Positions 27,130 through 37,027 are shown, counted from the stretch's first letter. The stretch is DNA of 64,000 bases from Pseudonocardia sp. C8 (GCF_014267175.1 NZ_JACMTR010000002.1:4179501-4243500), one strand, 5' to 3'. Made by a program: numbers and translations. The notes: a model not told the origin generated them from the sequence alone.

Positions 27130-28770
27130 ATGACAGTCGAGAAGAGTCCGGACCGGGGCCTTCCGCCGCTGACGGTCTCGTCGACCGACGATCCCCGAGT
27201 CGTCGACGAGGCCGCCCGCGAGGACTACACGCTGCACGTCACGCCGCGTAGCTGGCGGATGGGACGGCTCTCGCTGGCCAGCGCGTGGTGGGCGGTCGCC
27301 AGCGCCATGTTCTGGCTGATCCTCGGTGCGCTCGTCGCGCTGGCCGTCGGAACCGTCGACGCGATCATCGGCATGGTCCTGGCGGCAGCCGCGTACGGCG
27401 GCATCAACGCGGTCTTCTCCCGTTACGCCGCCCGCACCGGCCTGACCTCCAACCTGTTCTCCCGGGCGCTGTTCGGGTCCCGCGGCTCGATCCTGGCCCC
27501 GATCCTCGTCGCGGCCACCGCGGTCTACTTCGCCTGTTTCGAGGGATCGGTCATCGCGATCGCGCTGGAGGCGTACTTCGGGGTGCTCCCCCTGCCGCTG
27601 TGGTACCTGGTCGTGGTCCTCTACAGCGTCCCGCTGATCTTCGGCCCGTTGCGGCTGTTCCTCGACAAGTTCAACGGCGCCCTGTTCCCGTTCTACGTCC
27701 TGGGGCTCGCCGGCGCCGTCGGATGGACGATCGCCGAGTTCGGCTACGACGGCGCCTGGCTCACGCAGCGCCCGGAGACGGTGGCGGTCAGCGGGCCGGG
27801 CTGGTGGTGGGCGTTCACCGTCTACCTGGCCGACTTCGTGCTGATGATGGCGACGTGGGACTACGCCCGGCTCGGCCGCCCGACCCGCCGTGACGAGCGG
27901 TTCCACTCCTGGATCACGTTCGGCCCGGTCTTCTACCTGGTCACGATCGTCGTCAACGGTGTCGCGGGGATCTTCGTCGCGCTGACCATCCCGACCGAGG
28001 GCGAGCTCACCGAGGTGTCCGGCGTGCTGGGCATCGTGGGGCTGATGGGCCTGTCCGGCGTCGCGTTCGTCTGGGTCAGCCAGACCCGGATCAACACGAC
28101 GAACTTCTACCTCTCGGTGATCAACCTGGAGAGCTTCCAGTCCCGCATCACCCGGGTGCGGCTGAGCCGGATCACCTGGGGCGTCGTCGTCGGCGGCATC
28201 GTCTACCTGATCATGTTGAGCAACGTGTTCGACTACATCCTCGTCGCGCTGCGCTACCAGGCCGTGCTCGCTGTGACCTGGACGGCCTGCGCGCTGGCCT
28301 TCATCTCGACGGCCAGGTGGACGGGTGCGGATCCGGCACGGGCGGAATGGCGTCCCGGCCGCGTCCCGCGCTACAACCGGGTCGGCCTCGCCGCCTGGGC
28401 GGCCGGCACGTTCACCGGGTTCGCGCTGCTGGCCTTCGGCGACCAGACGTCGTGGACCGGCACCTGGGCCCTGCCACTGGCGTTCGGGGTCTCGGCCGCC
28501 GTCCAGGTCGCCGGCTCCCTCGTCGACCGCCAGCGCGGACGCGCCGTGCTGCACCGCCCGCACGACCCCCGCGACGAGGTCGAGGACATGTGGGAGACAC
28601 GCATCCGGTGCCACGTCTGCGACCGCTCGTACGTGGCGGTCGAGATGGACCGGGATCCCTCTGCCGGCCATGCCGCGATCTGTGCCGACCACGCGCAGGC
28701 CGACGCCGCCTTCGCGGCGGCTGCGCGCGCGGAGGCGCAGCGGCCCGTGCCGGGACCGCGTCCGGGCTGA
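27130..28770 (+). CDS. NCS1-family nucleobase/hydantoin-type transporter with zinc-finger-like tail
   Basis: Protein of 546 aa. I chose the ATG at 27130; upstream codons lack membrane or family sequence. About twelve membrane helices run from residue 50 to 475. The loop SRYAARTGLTSNLFSRALFGSRGS and the TWDYARLGRPTRRDERFHSWITFG segment match cation:nucleobase (NCS1, Fui/CodB-like) carriers. Such carriers import uracil, allantoin, cytosine or hydantoins with a cation. The C-terminal cytoplasmic tail is odd: C494-x2-C497-x20-C518-x2-H521, a pattern able to bind zinc, which normal NCS1 proteins lack. It sits between a HyuAB pair and the HyuA-DUF917-Mo-hydroxylase operon and likely feeds that pathway. 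Confidence 0.8.
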   Translation: MTVEKSPDRGLPPLTVSSTDDPRVVDEAAREDYTLHVTPRSWRMGRLSLASAWWAVASAMFWLILGALVALAVGTVDAIIGMVLAAAAYGGINAVFSRYAARTGLTSNLFSRALFGSRGSILAPILVAATAVYFACFEGSVIAIALEAYFGVLPLPLWYLVVVLYSVPLIFGPLRLFLDKFNGALFPFYVLGLAGAVGWTIAEFGYDGAWLTQRPETVAVSGPGWWWAFTVYLADFVLMMATWDYARLGRPTRRDERFHSWITFGPVFYLVTIVVNGVAGIFVALTIPTEGELTEVSGVLGIVGLMGLSGVAFVWVSQTRINTTNFYLSVINLESFQSRITRVRLSRITWGVVVGGIVYLIMLSNVFDYILVALRYQAVLAVTWTACALAFISTARWTGADPARAEWRPGRVPRYNRVGLAAWAAGTFTGFALLAFGDQTSWTGTWALPLAFGVSAAVQVAGSLVDRQRGRAVLHRPHDPRDEVEDMWETRIRCHVCDRSYVAVEMDRDPSAGHAAICADHAQADAAFAAAARAEAQRPVPGPRPG

Positions 28771-28790
28771 CCGGTACCCGCTCCCCGGTC

Positions 28791-28830
28791 GCGGCCGGTG
28801 ACCGAGCTCCTCGCTCCGGTCACCGGCCGC
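28791..28830 (+). terminator. strong hairpin after the transporter gene
   Basis: Perfect 13-base arms (GCGGCCGGTGACC and its complement) flank a 14-base loop, 20 bases beyond the transporter stop. It makes the next operon (28910 onward) an independent unit. Confidence 0.72.
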
Positions 28831-28909
28831 AGCACTGTGCACTGATCGAACATCGAGTTGCAGCACTTTGTCTCGTGTGCTGGATCACCGGTCGCCGTAG
28901 GTTTCCGGC

Positions 28910-30499
28910 ATGCGCATCGGAATCGACGTCGGCGGCACCAATACGGACGCCGTGCTGCTCGACGGGCCCGCGGTGCTGGCGGAGGTCAAGTCCGCGACGA
29001 CTGCGAACGTCACGTCCGGGATCGTGGGGGCGCTGCGGGCGCTGCGCGAGCGACGCCGGTTCGACCCCGCGGACGTCACGGCCGTCATGATCGGCACCAC
29101 GCACTTCATCAACGCGATCACGGAGGCGCAGCGGCTCGCCCCGACCGCCGCGGTCCGCCTCGGCCTGCCGGCCACCGCGGCCCTGCCGCCCTTCTGCGAC
29201 TGGCCCGAGCGGCTCGTCCGCGCCGTCGACGGGCAGGCCTACCTCTGCCACGGCGGCCACGAGTTCGACGGCCGGGTGATCTCGCCGATCGACCGCAGCG
29301 AGCTGCGCCGCGCCGCGGAGGACATGGCCGGCCGCGGGATCCGGTCCGTCGCGATCTCCTCGGTGTTCAGCCCGGTCAACGCATCGATGGAGCAGGAGGC
29401 CGCGGCGATCATCGGTGAGCAGCTCCCGGACGCGCACGTCAGCCTTTCCCACGAGATCGGCCGGATGGGCCTGCTCGAGCGCGAGAACGCCACGATCATC
29501 AACGCCTGCCTGCGCGAGCTCGCCGAGCACATCTGCGACGGGCTGGCCGCGTCACTGGCCGGCGAGGGATTCCGCTGCGCGCTCTACCTCAGCCAGAACG
29601 ACGGCACGCTCATGGACGTCGAGTACGCCCGGCAGTACCCGGTCGCGACCTTCGCGTCCGGGCCGACGAACTCGATGCGGGGCGCGGCCTTCCTCTCGGG
29701 GCTGGACACCTGCGCGGTCGTCGACGTCGGTGGCACCACCACCGACGTCGGCATCCTGCACGGCGGCTTCCCCCGGGAAGCCACCGCCGAGGTGAGCGTC
29801 GGCGGTGTGCGGACCAACTTCCGGATGCCCGACGTGCTGTCCGTCGGTATCGGCGGGGGCAGCCGGATCCGGTGCGACGGCGACGACGTCATGGTCGGGC
29901 CGGACAGCGTCGGCTTCCGGCTCCGCGAGGAGGCACTGATCTTCGGTGGGTCCACGCTCACGGCCAGTGACCTGGCCGTGGCCGCCGGGATGGCCGAGGT
30001 CGGCGACCGGGCGGCCGTCGCGGGTCTGGACCGGTCGAGCGTCCGGGCCGGTCTGGACCGCATCGCCGCCGAGACCGCGCGGATCGTGGACCGGATGCGC
30101 ACGAGCGCGGCCCCGCTGCCGGTCGTCCTCGTCGGCGGCGGCAGCATCCTGCTGCCCGACGTGCTCCCCGGCGTCGACGAGGTGCACCGTCCGGAGCGGT
30201 TCGCCGTCGCGAACGCCATCGGTGCGGCCATCGCCCAGGTCGGCGGCGAGGTCGACCGCATCTTCTCGGTGGAACCGGGCCGGCGCGAGGCCGTCCTCGG
30301 CGAGGCCAAGGACGAAGCCCGGCACCGGGCCACCGCCGCCGGCGCGGACCCCGGCTCGGTGCAGATCGTCGACGTCGACGAGGTACCCATCGCCTACCTG
30401 CCCGGCAACGCCACCCGGATCCGGGTCCGTGCGGTCGGTGACCTGGTTCTGGCCCCGTCGACCACGGGAACCGTCGTGAGCGGAGGCACCCTCGCATGA
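28910..30499 (+). CDS. short HyuA-family (hydantoinase/oxoprolinase) protein
   Basis: Protein of 529 aa, about 190 shorter than the HyuA at 22458. It keeps both ATP-fold loops: RIGIDVGGTNTDAVLL at the N-terminus and VVDVGGTTTDVGIL in the middle, plus GIGGGSRI and VLVGGGSILLP. It lacks the long C-terminal domain and has no HyuB gene beside it. Instead a DUF917 protein follows with an ATGA overlap. This HyuA-DUF917 pair is a recurring arrangement, in some organisms fused into one protein. It probably acts on a cyclic amide or imide made by the molybdenum hydroxylase encoded downstream; the substrate is not known. Confidence 0.82.
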   Translation: MRIGIDVGGTNTDAVLLDGPAVLAEVKSATTANVTSGIVGALRALRERRRFDPADVTAVMIGTTHFINAITEAQRLAPTAAVRLGLPATAALPPFCDWPERLVRAVDGQAYLCHGGHEFDGRVISPIDRSELRRAAEDMAGRGIRSVAISSVFSPVNASMEQEAAAIIGEQLPDAHVSLSHEIGRMGLLERENATIINACLRELAEHICDGLAASLAGEGFRCALYLSQNDGTLMDVEYARQYPVATFASGPTNSMRGAAFLSGLDTCAVVDVGGTTTDVGILHGGFPREATAEVSVGGVRTNFRMPDVLSVGIGGGSRIRCDGDDVMVGPDSVGFRLREEALIFGGSTLTASDLAVAAGMAEVGDRAAVAGLDRSSVRAGLDRIAAETARIVDRMRTSAAPLPVVLVGGGSILLPDVLPGVDEVHRPERFAVANAIGAAIAQVGGEVDRIFSVEPGRREAVLGEAKDEARHRATAAGADPGSVQIVDVDEVPIAYLPGNATRIRVRAVGDLVLAPSTTGTVVSGGTLA

Positions 30500-31620
30500 G
30501 CTACCAGCTGGCCGCCGACGACCTGCCCGACCTGGTGCGCGGCGCCGCGCTGCTGGGTACGGGCGGCGGCGGCGATCCCCAGATCGGTCGCACGCTCGTC
30601 ACCCAGGCCCTGCGCGGGCACACGATCACCGTGCTGAGCCCGGACGATCTCGACGACGACGCCCTCGTCATCCCGACGGCGTTGATGGGCGCGCCCAGCG
30701 TGCTGCTCGAGCGGCTTCCCCGGGGCACCGAGCCGGTGGCCGCCCTGCGCCGGTTGGAAACCCACCTCGGCCGGACGGCGACGGCGACCATGCCGATCGA
30801 GTCCGGTGGCATCAACTCGACGATCCCGCTGCTCGTCGCCGCGCAGGCCGGCCTGCCGGTGGTCGACGCGGACGGGATGGGCCGGGCGTTCCCCGAGCTG
30901 CAGATGGAGACCTTCGCCGTCTACGGCATCGACGGCTCGCCGCTGGCGATCGCCGACGAACGCGGGCACACCGCCCTGGTCGACACCGGATCGGACAACC
31001 GCAAGATGGAGGCGTTCGCCCGGGCCCTCACCATCCGCATGGGCGGGGTGGGCTACATCGCCGAGTACGCGATGAGCGGCGCGGACGTCAAGCGCACCGC
31101 CATCCCGGGCACCCTCTCGCTAGCGCTGCGCCTCGGCCGGACCCTGCGGACGGCCCGCGAGGAGCACCGCGACCCGATCGAGGTGCTCACCGGGACCCTG
31201 GCGGACACCCCCTACAAGCACGGTCGTGCCCTGTTCACCGGGAAGGTCGTCGACGTCGACCGCGGGACCGTCGAGGGGTTCACCCGCGGCGTCGCGCGGC
31301 TCGCGGCGTTCACCGGGGACCGGACCTGCGAGATCGCCTTCCAGAACGAGTACCTGGTCGCCCGCGTCGACGGGCAGGTGGCCACCGTCGTACCGGACCT
31401 GATCACCGCGCTGCACCTGGAGACCGGGGAGCCGATCACCGCGGAGGCACTGCGGTACGGCCAGCGCGTCTGCGTCTTCGCGATCGCCACCCCCGACATC
31501 ATGCGCACCCCGGAGGCGCTCGACGTGTTCGGGCCCCAGGCCTTCGGGTTGACCGAGGAGTTCGTCCCGATGGAGAAGATCGCCCGGAGCCACGCCGTGC
31601 CCGCCGGAGGTGCGTCGTGA
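30496..31620 (+). CDS. DUF917 protein (S-methyl-thiohydantoin desulfurase-like family), copy 1
   Basis: Protein of 374 aa. Family marks are AALLGTGGGGDP near the N-terminus, VVDADGMGRAFPELQMETF in the middle and CEIAFQNEYLVARVDGQ late in the chain. The start overlaps the HyuA stop, and its own stop overlaps the next start (GTGA), so the operon is tightly coupled. The function of DUF917 is poorly known; the family name comes from a thiohydantoin-linked member and from its constant pairing with HyuA proteins. A second, more diverged copy is at 38578-39633. I infer that it helps open or transfer a small heterocycle. Confidence 0.82.
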   Translation: MSYQLAADDLPDLVRGAALLGTGGGGDPQIGRTLVTQALRGHTITVLSPDDLDDDALVIPTALMGAPSVLLERLPRGTEPVAALRRLETHLGRTATATMPIESGGINSTIPLLVAAQAGLPVVDADGMGRAFPELQMETFAVYGIDGSPLAIADERGHTALVDTGSDNRKMEAFARALTIRMGGVGYIAEYAMSGADVKRTAIPGTLSLALRLGRTLRTAREEHRDPIEVLTGTLADTPYKHGRALFTGKVVDVDRGTVEGFTRGVARLAAFTGDRTCEIAFQNEYLVARVDGQVATVVPDLITALHLETGEPITAEALRYGQRVCVFAIATPDIMRTPEALDVFGPQAFGLTEEFVPMEKIARSHAVPAGGAS

Positions 31621-32489
31621 CGTCCACACAGGCCCCACCCGAGGTCCGCCGGGTGGCGACGGTCGACGAGGCCGTCGCCCTGCTCGCCGAGCTCGGTCCG
31701 GACGCGGCACCGCTCGCCGGTGCCACCTGGGTCATGCGCGCCGGGCTGCGCGGTGAACCCGTCGCCCGCACCGGCGTCGCGCTCGACCGGATCGCCGAGC
31801 TGCGCGGGATCGGTGGGGACGGCCCCGTCACCGTCGGCGCGATGACGACGCACGCCGCGCTCGCGGACCGGCCGGCCCCACCGGCGCTCGCCGCCCTCCG
31901 CCAGGCCGCGGCGATGTCGGCGTTCCCGCAGGTCCGCAACGTCGCCACGGTCGGGGGGAACCTCGGTGCCCGCGGCTTCGCCGAGGCCGACCTCGTGCCC
32001 GCGCTGCTGGCATTGGACGCCCGGGTACGGCTCGCGGCCGCCGGCGGCCGCGCGGAGACCGACCTGGCGTCCTGGCTGGCCGGGCGGGCGACCCGCCCGG
32101 CCGGGGAGCTGATCACGGGCGTCGAGCTGGACGCGCCCGCGGCACAGCGCTCCGGTTACGCCCGGCTGACCGTGCGCGGCGGCGGCGAGTACGCGATCGC
32201 CTCGGTCGCGTTGGCCGTGGAGCTGTCCGACGGCGTCGTCACCGCGGCCCGGGTCGCGCTGGGCAGCGTGGAACCGGTGGCCTGCCGGTCCCCCGAGGCC
32301 GAGGAGGGCCTGGTCGGCGGTCCACTGGACGCCGGGCGTGCCCGGGCGGCCGGCGCCGCGGCGGCCGCTGCGTGCCGGCCGCGGGAGGGGCTCGACGCCC
32401 CGGGCTGGTACCGCACCGCCGTCCTGCCCGCCCTGTTCGAACGCGCCGCGGCACGCGCCGCCGGCGCCGGCCGCACGGAGGAGTCATGA
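31617..32489 (+). CDS. molybdenum hydroxylase, FAD-binding subunit (CoxM-like), copy 1
   Basis: Protein of 290 aa of the xanthine dehydrogenase family medium subunit. The FAD signatures are present in altered form: LAGATWVMRAG in place of the usual AGGQSL, and VATVGGNLGARGFAEADLVPALLALDA for the TIGGN loop. The C-terminal CO_deh_flav_C domain starts at about residue 170. It passes electrons from the 2Fe-2S subunit to an acceptor. GTG start overlaps the DUF917 stop, and its stop overlaps the 2Fe-2S gene start. The changed first FAD loop is worth noting. Confidence 0.85.
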   Translation: MTSTQAPPEVRRVATVDEAVALLAELGPDAAPLAGATWVMRAGLRGEPVARTGVALDRIAELRGIGGDGPVTVGAMTTHAALADRPAPPALAALRQAAAMSAFPQVRNVATVGGNLGARGFAEADLVPALLALDARVRLAAAGGRAETDLASWLAGRATRPAGELITGVELDAPAAQRSGYARLTVRGGGEYAIASVALAVELSDGVVTAARVALGSVEPVACRSPEAEEGLVGGPLDAGRARAAGAAAAAACRPREGLDAPGWYRTAVLPALFERAAARAAGAGRTEES

Positions 32490-32962
32490 CCTACGAGCTC
32501 ACCGTCAACGGCCGCCCGGTCGTCGTCGACGCCCCCGCGATGACCCCGCTGCTCGACGTCCTGCGGGACGAGCTCGACCTGCGCGGCGCCAAGCGCGGCT
32601 GCGGCGAGGGCCGCTGCGGGGCGTGCACCGTCCGGGTCGGCGGCCGCACCGTCGTGTCCTGCCTGCTCCCGGTGGCCCTCGCCGCCGGCGAACCGGTCGA
32701 GACCGTCGAGGGCGTCGCCGCGCCGGACGCGCCGCTGCACCCCGTGCAGGACGCGCTGCTGGAGTGCGGCGGGGTGCAGTGCGGTGCCTGCACCCCCGGC
32801 ATGGTGATGAGCCTGTGCAGCTTGCTGGAGGCGCATCCCGACCCGGACGAGCAGGACGTGCGCGAGGCGTTGACCGGCAACATCTGCCGCTGCACCGGCT
32901 ACCAGAAGATCATCGACGCGGCGCTGTCCGCGGCCGGCACCCTGCGGGAGGCACGGTCATGA
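32486..32962 (+). CDS. molybdenum hydroxylase, 2Fe-2S subunit (CoxS-like), copy 1
   Basis: Protein of 158 aa with the two domains usual for this subunit. The plant-ferredoxin-type cluster is held by CGEGRCGACTV plus the Cys in VVSCLLP. The second cluster sits in the helical domain with CGACTPG and CRCTGY. All eight cysteines are present. The ATG overlaps the preceding stop, and the stop overlaps the large subunit start. It links the Mo site to the FAD subunit. Confidence 0.92.
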   Translation: MTYELTVNGRPVVVDAPAMTPLLDVLRDELDLRGAKRGCGEGRCGACTVRVGGRTVVSCLLPVALAAGEPVETVEGVAAPDAPLHPVQDALLECGGVQCGACTPGMVMSLCSLLEAHPDPDEQDVREALTGNICRCTGYQKIIDAALSAAGTLREARS

Positions 32963-35283
32963 GCCTGCACACCGACAACGGCGCCGCCACCCGGACGATC
33001 GGCCGGCGGGTGCGCCGCGCCGACGGCGACGCCAAGGTCCGCGGCACCTCGATCTACGGGATGGACCACGTCGAGGCCGGGATGCTGCACGCCGCGGTGC
33101 GCCGCGCGGACGTCCCGGCCGCGCGGATCGTGCGGCTGGACACGTCACGGGCCGCCGCGATGCCCGGCGTGCACGCCGTGGTCACCGCCGCCGACGCACC
33201 GGGCCGCTCCGGCATGCTCGTGGTCAAGGACCAGACCCTGTTCGCCGCCGACGAGATCCGCTACGTCGGCGAGCCCCTCGCGGCGGTCGCGGCCGACACC
33301 GCCGCACAGGCCGCCGCGGCCGCCGCAGCCGTCGAGGTCGAGCTCGAGCCGCTCGAGCCCGTGCTCGACCTCGAGACCGCGCTGGACGAGGGCACCCGGC
33401 TGATCCACCCGGACTGGGCGGGGTACGAGACGTTCGTCCCCGGACCGCGCGGTGGGAACCTCGCCTGGGAGGCGAGCGTGGAACGCGGCGAGGTCGACGC
33501 CGCGTTCGCCGCCGCCCACCGCGTGGTCACCGACGAGTTCCGGGTGCCGCGCCAGCACCAGAGCCCGATCGAGCCCCACACCGCGGTCGCCCGCTTCGAG
33601 CAGGGTCGCTTCGTCGTGCACACCCCCAGCCAGTTCCCCTACCTGGTGCGTGCCCGCGTCGCCGAGCTGCTCGGGGTCCGCCCCTCGGCGGTCCGGATCG
33701 TCGTACCGACCATCGGCGGCGGGTTCGGCGGCAAGCTCGACGCCCTGCTGGAACCGCTGGCCTGCGTGCTGGCCCGGCGCGCGGGCCGGCCGGTCCGCGT
33801 GCTCAACGACCGGGCCGACGAGCTCGGCACCGCCGGGCCGCGGGAGAACGCGGTGGTGCGGCTGCGCACCGCCGTCGACGCCGAGGGCCGGATCCTCGCC
33901 CAGGACGGGCACGTCGTCGCCGACAACGGGGCCAACTCCAGCGGTGAGACCGTCGCCTGCGCCGGCGTCGCCCCGCTCGTGCTCGGTGGCACCTACCGGA
34001 TCCCGGCCGCGCGGTACCGCAGCCAGGTCGTCTACACCAACACGCCGCCGACTGCCGCCTTCCGCGGGGTCAACGGCGTGTACTGCGTCCACGCCCAGGA
34101 GCTCCACCTCGACCACGTCGCCCGGGAGGCAGGCCTGGACCGCCGGGAGTTCCGGCTGCGCAACGTGCTGCGCCGCGGGGACGAGATGGTCAACGGCCAG
34201 GTGCTCGACGACGCCTTCCTGGTCGAGGCGCTCGAGTCGGTGGACCGCCGCGCACCGTGGGCGGAGCTCACCGCGTCGGCCCGGCCGCTGCGCGGCGTCG
34301 CGGTCGTCCCGGTCACGTGGATCACCAACCCGGGACCGGCCGAGGCCGCCGTCCGCCTGGCCGAGGACGGCACGATCATGCTGACCTGCGCCGGGGCCGA
34401 GATCGGCACGGGTGCGGTGACCACCGGCGTGCGGCAGATCGTCGCCGAACAGCTCGGGGTCGACGTCGACGACGTGCTGGTCGCCGCGACCGACACCGAC
34501 ACCGGCGGCTACGACCACGGCGCGCAGGGCAGCCGCACGACCTACGGCATGGGCAGCGCGGCCAACGACGCCGCGACCCAGGTGCGCCGCCAGATCCTGC
34601 ACACGGCCGCCGCGCTGCTCGAGGCCGACGAGGCCGACCTGGAGCTGACCGACGGCACGGTCACCGTGGCGGGCGCGCCGGACACCGCGGTCACCCTCGC
34701 CGCGGTCGCCGGCGCGGCGATGTTCTCCCACGGGCCGATCTCGGCGACCGGGCGGTTCATGGCCCCGCCGATCCCGTTCGACGCGAGCTGCCTCACCGGA
34801 GCGCTGTTCACGCACTTCACCGCCGCCTCCTACCACGCGCACCTGGCGGAGGTGGAGGTCGACCCGGACACCGGTCACGTGCGCGTGCTGCGCTACGTCG
34901 TCGCCCAGGACGTCGGGCGGGCGATCAACCCGACGATGATCGAGGGCCAGGTCCACGGCGGGGTCGCGCAGGGTCTCGGCTACGCGCTGTTCGAGGACCT
35001 GCGCATCGACGACGCCGGCCGGGTGCTCGACACCGGCCTGGAGACCTACCGGCTCCCGACCGCGCTGGACGTGCCACCGATCGACCTGGAGATCCTGGAG
35101 AACCCGTGCGAGTCCGGTCCGTTCGGGGCCAAGGGGGCGGCCGAACCGTCGATCCTCCCGGTCGCCGCGGTGATCGCGTGTGCGGTCGCCGACGCGCTCG
35201 GCCGGCCGGTCCGGGAGCTGCCGCTGTCGCCGTTCCGGGTCCTGGAGGCGATGGGCGCCCCGGAGACGGAGCGCCTCGAGTGA
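32959..35283 (+). CDS. molybdenum hydroxylase, molybdopterin subunit (CoxL/XdhA-like), copy 1
   Basis: Protein of 774 aa. The Mo-cofactor marks are GRRVRRADGDAKVRG at the start, IGGGFGGKLDALLEP for the first pterin loop, AFRGVNGVYCVHAQE for the substrate-side loop and GPFGAKGAAEPS near the C-terminus, where the Glu is the catalytic base of the family. The CO dehydrogenase active-site CSFR motif is absent, so it is a hydroxylase of an organic substrate and not CO dehydrogenase. The company of HyuA, DUF917, NCS1 and PucR genes points to an N-heterocycle. No cofactor-maturation gene (XdhC/CoxD-F) is in this operon. Confidence 0.88.
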   Translation: MSLHTDNGAATRTIGRRVRRADGDAKVRGTSIYGMDHVEAGMLHAAVRRADVPAARIVRLDTSRAAAMPGVHAVVTAADAPGRSGMLVVKDQTLFAADEIRYVGEPLAAVAADTAAQAAAAAAAVEVELEPLEPVLDLETALDEGTRLIHPDWAGYETFVPGPRGGNLAWEASVERGEVDAAFAAAHRVVTDEFRVPRQHQSPIEPHTAVARFEQGRFVVHTPSQFPYLVRARVAELLGVRPSAVRIVVPTIGGGFGGKLDALLEPLACVLARRAGRPVRVLNDRADELGTAGPRENAVVRLRTAVDAEGRILAQDGHVVADNGANSSGETVACAGVAPLVLGGTYRIPAARYRSQVVYTNTPPTAAFRGVNGVYCVHAQELHLDHVAREAGLDRREFRLRNVLRRGDEMVNGQVLDDAFLVEALESVDRRAPWAELTASARPLRGVAVVPVTWITNPGPAEAAVRLAEDGTIMLTCAGAEIGTGAVTTGVRQIVAEQLGVDVDDVLVAATDTDTGGYDHGAQGSRTTYGMGSAANDAATQVRRQILHTAAALLEADEADLELTDGTVTVAGAPDTAVTLAAVAGAAMFSHGPISATGRFMAPPIPFDASCLTGALFTHFTAASYHAHLAEVEVDPDTGHVRVLRYVVAQDVGRAINPTMIEGQVHGGVAQGLGYALFEDLRIDDAGRVLDTGLETYRLPTALDVPPIDLEILENPCESGPFGAKGAAEPSILPVAAVIACAVADALGRPVRELPLSPFRVLEAMGAPETERLE

Positions 35284-35296
35284 GGAGGAACCGACC

Positions 35297-37018
35297 ATGA
35301 CGCTCGCACTCGACGCGCGGTCCCCGCTCCGGCCGGTGGCCACCGACGACGAGCGCCGTCCGACGCTGGGACAGGTGCTCGCCGAGTTCGGCACGGACGC
35401 CCTGGACGTGCTCTGCGCACCGCCGGGCGGGCTCGCCGCGACGGTGACCCGTGCCCACATCTGGGACGCCTCCGACGCGGACACCGGTGACGCGGCCGAC
35501 AGCACGCTGGCGACGGGCGACCTGGTGCTGGCCGTCGGTCTCGTGCCGGCGTCTCCGCAGCTGTCCCGGCTCATCGCCGCCGGGCGGTCCGCCGGCGTCG
35601 CCGCCGTCGCGATCCGCGGGCCGGTGAACCTCGCGTGGGTCCGGACCGAGGCCGAGCGGGCGGGGGTGACGGTGCTGGTCGCCTCCCGGGACCTCGGCTG
35701 GGACCAGGTGCACGCGCGGTTGCGGGTCGCGATCGACACCCGCCCGGGAACGGCGGGGTTCGCCGCATCGGCGGCCGAGGACCTGTACGCGGTCGCGAAC
35801 ACCGCCGCCGCGGCCCTCGGCGGACCCGTGGAGATCGACGACGCCGCTCTGCGCGTGCTCGCGTTCTCCAACCTGCCCGGGGAGCTCGACGACCTGCGCA
35901 CCCGGTCGATCCTCACCCGCCTGCCGCCCGAGGACTTCCTGGTGTGGCTGCGCGAGACCGGCACCGCCGTGCGGATCCGCCACACCGACACGCCGGTCCG
36001 GATCGACCCTCCGGGGAACCGCTGCCGCCTGGTCATGCCGGTGCGGGCCGGGATCGACGTGGTCGGCTACGTGTGGGTGGCCGAGGGTGACGAGACGCTC
36101 GGCCCCCGCCACGCCCGGCTGCTCGTCGAGGTCGCCCGGGTCGCCTCGGCCCACCTGATGCGCGGCGGCGCGAGCCAGGACCCGGGCCGCCGGGCGCGGG
36201 CGGAGCTGCTCGCCCGCGCCCTGGACGGCCGCGCCGACACGGCGTCGCTCGCTGCCCACCTCCAGGTCTCCGCGGACACGCGCTTCGCCCTCGTCGGGTT
36301 CCGCCCCCGGCACGGCTGGCGGGATCCGCAGGTCGAGCCTCGGTACGTCCGCGACCAGCTGGAGCTGCGCGGGGCCGTCGCCGCCCGCCCCGGCGCCGGG
36401 ACGGTGGTCGACGGCGGGCACGTGTACGGGGTCGTCCCGGTGCCGGCCGGCGGCACCCCTGCGGACGACGGCGCGGGCACGACGCTGGTCGCGACGGCCC
36501 GGGAGGTCGTGACGCTCATCGGCAACCAGCTCGGCGTCGACCTCGTCGCGGCCGTGGACACGCCGGGCCGCACGCTCGACGGGCTCGTCGACAGCCGCGG
36601 CGACGTCGACCGCGCATTGTCACTGCTCGCGGAGGACCGCAGCCGGACCGTGGCGACCTGCGGCGAGCTCCGCCCGCAGGTCACGCTCGCGCTCCTGCGC
36701 GAGCTCGCCCGGGACCGGCCCCAGCTCCTCTCCGGGCCGGTCGTCGCGCTCGCGGAGTTGGACCGCACGCGGCGGACCGACTACCTGGCGACGCTGCGGG
36801 CGTACTTCGACGCGGCGTCGGACCTGTCGGACGCGGCGCGGATCCTGTTCGTGCACCGGAACACGCTGCGGTACCGGCTGCGCCGCATCCAGGAGCTCAG
36901 CGGGCTCGACCTCTCCGATCCGGCGGAGCGGCTGGTCGCGGAGCTGCAGCTGCGGCTCCTGGAGGGCTCGGGTGAGCGTCCGCAGTGGACAGGGAACGAG
37001 CAGCGGGCGTCCGGCTAG
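35297..37018 (+). CDS. PucR-family regulator 1
   Basis: Protein of 573 aa. An N-terminal PucR ligand domain (LGQVLAEFGTDALDVLCAP) covers about residues 25-150, a CdaR/GGDEF-like middle follows, and a C-terminal HTH_30 domain is at about 505-560 (DLSDAARILFVHRNTLRYRLRRIQ). A GAGGAGGAA ribosome site lies 6 bases before the ATG. It is the last gene of the plus-strand operon. PucR proteins control purine and other N-heterocycle catabolism, so it probably senses the substrate or product of the Mo-hydroxylase. Its stop is 9 bases from the end of the opposing second PucR gene. Confidence 0.85.
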   Translation: MTLALDARSPLRPVATDDERRPTLGQVLAEFGTDALDVLCAPPGGLAATVTRAHIWDASDADTGDAADSTLATGDLVLAVGLVPASPQLSRLIAAGRSAGVAAVAIRGPVNLAWVRTEAERAGVTVLVASRDLGWDQVHARLRVAIDTRPGTAGFAASAAEDLYAVANTAAAALGGPVEIDDAALRVLAFSNLPGELDDLRTRSILTRLPPEDFLVWLRETGTAVRIRHTDTPVRIDPPGNRCRLVMPVRAGIDVVGYVWVAEGDETLGPRHARLLVEVARVASAHLMRGGASQDPGRRARAELLARALDGRADTASLAAHLQVSADTRFALVGFRPRHGWRDPQVEPRYVRDQLELRGAVAARPGAGTVVDGGHVYGVVPVPAGGTPADDGAGTTLVATAREVVTLIGNQLGVDLVAAVDTPGRTLDGLVDSRGDVDRALSLLAEDRSRTVATCGELRPQVTLALLRELARDRPQLLSGPVVALAELDRTRRTDYLATLRAYFDAASDLSDAARILFVHRNTLRYRLRRIQELSGLDLSDPAERLVAELQLRLLEGSGERPQWTGNEQRASG

Positions 37019-37027
37019 CGGGAGCGG

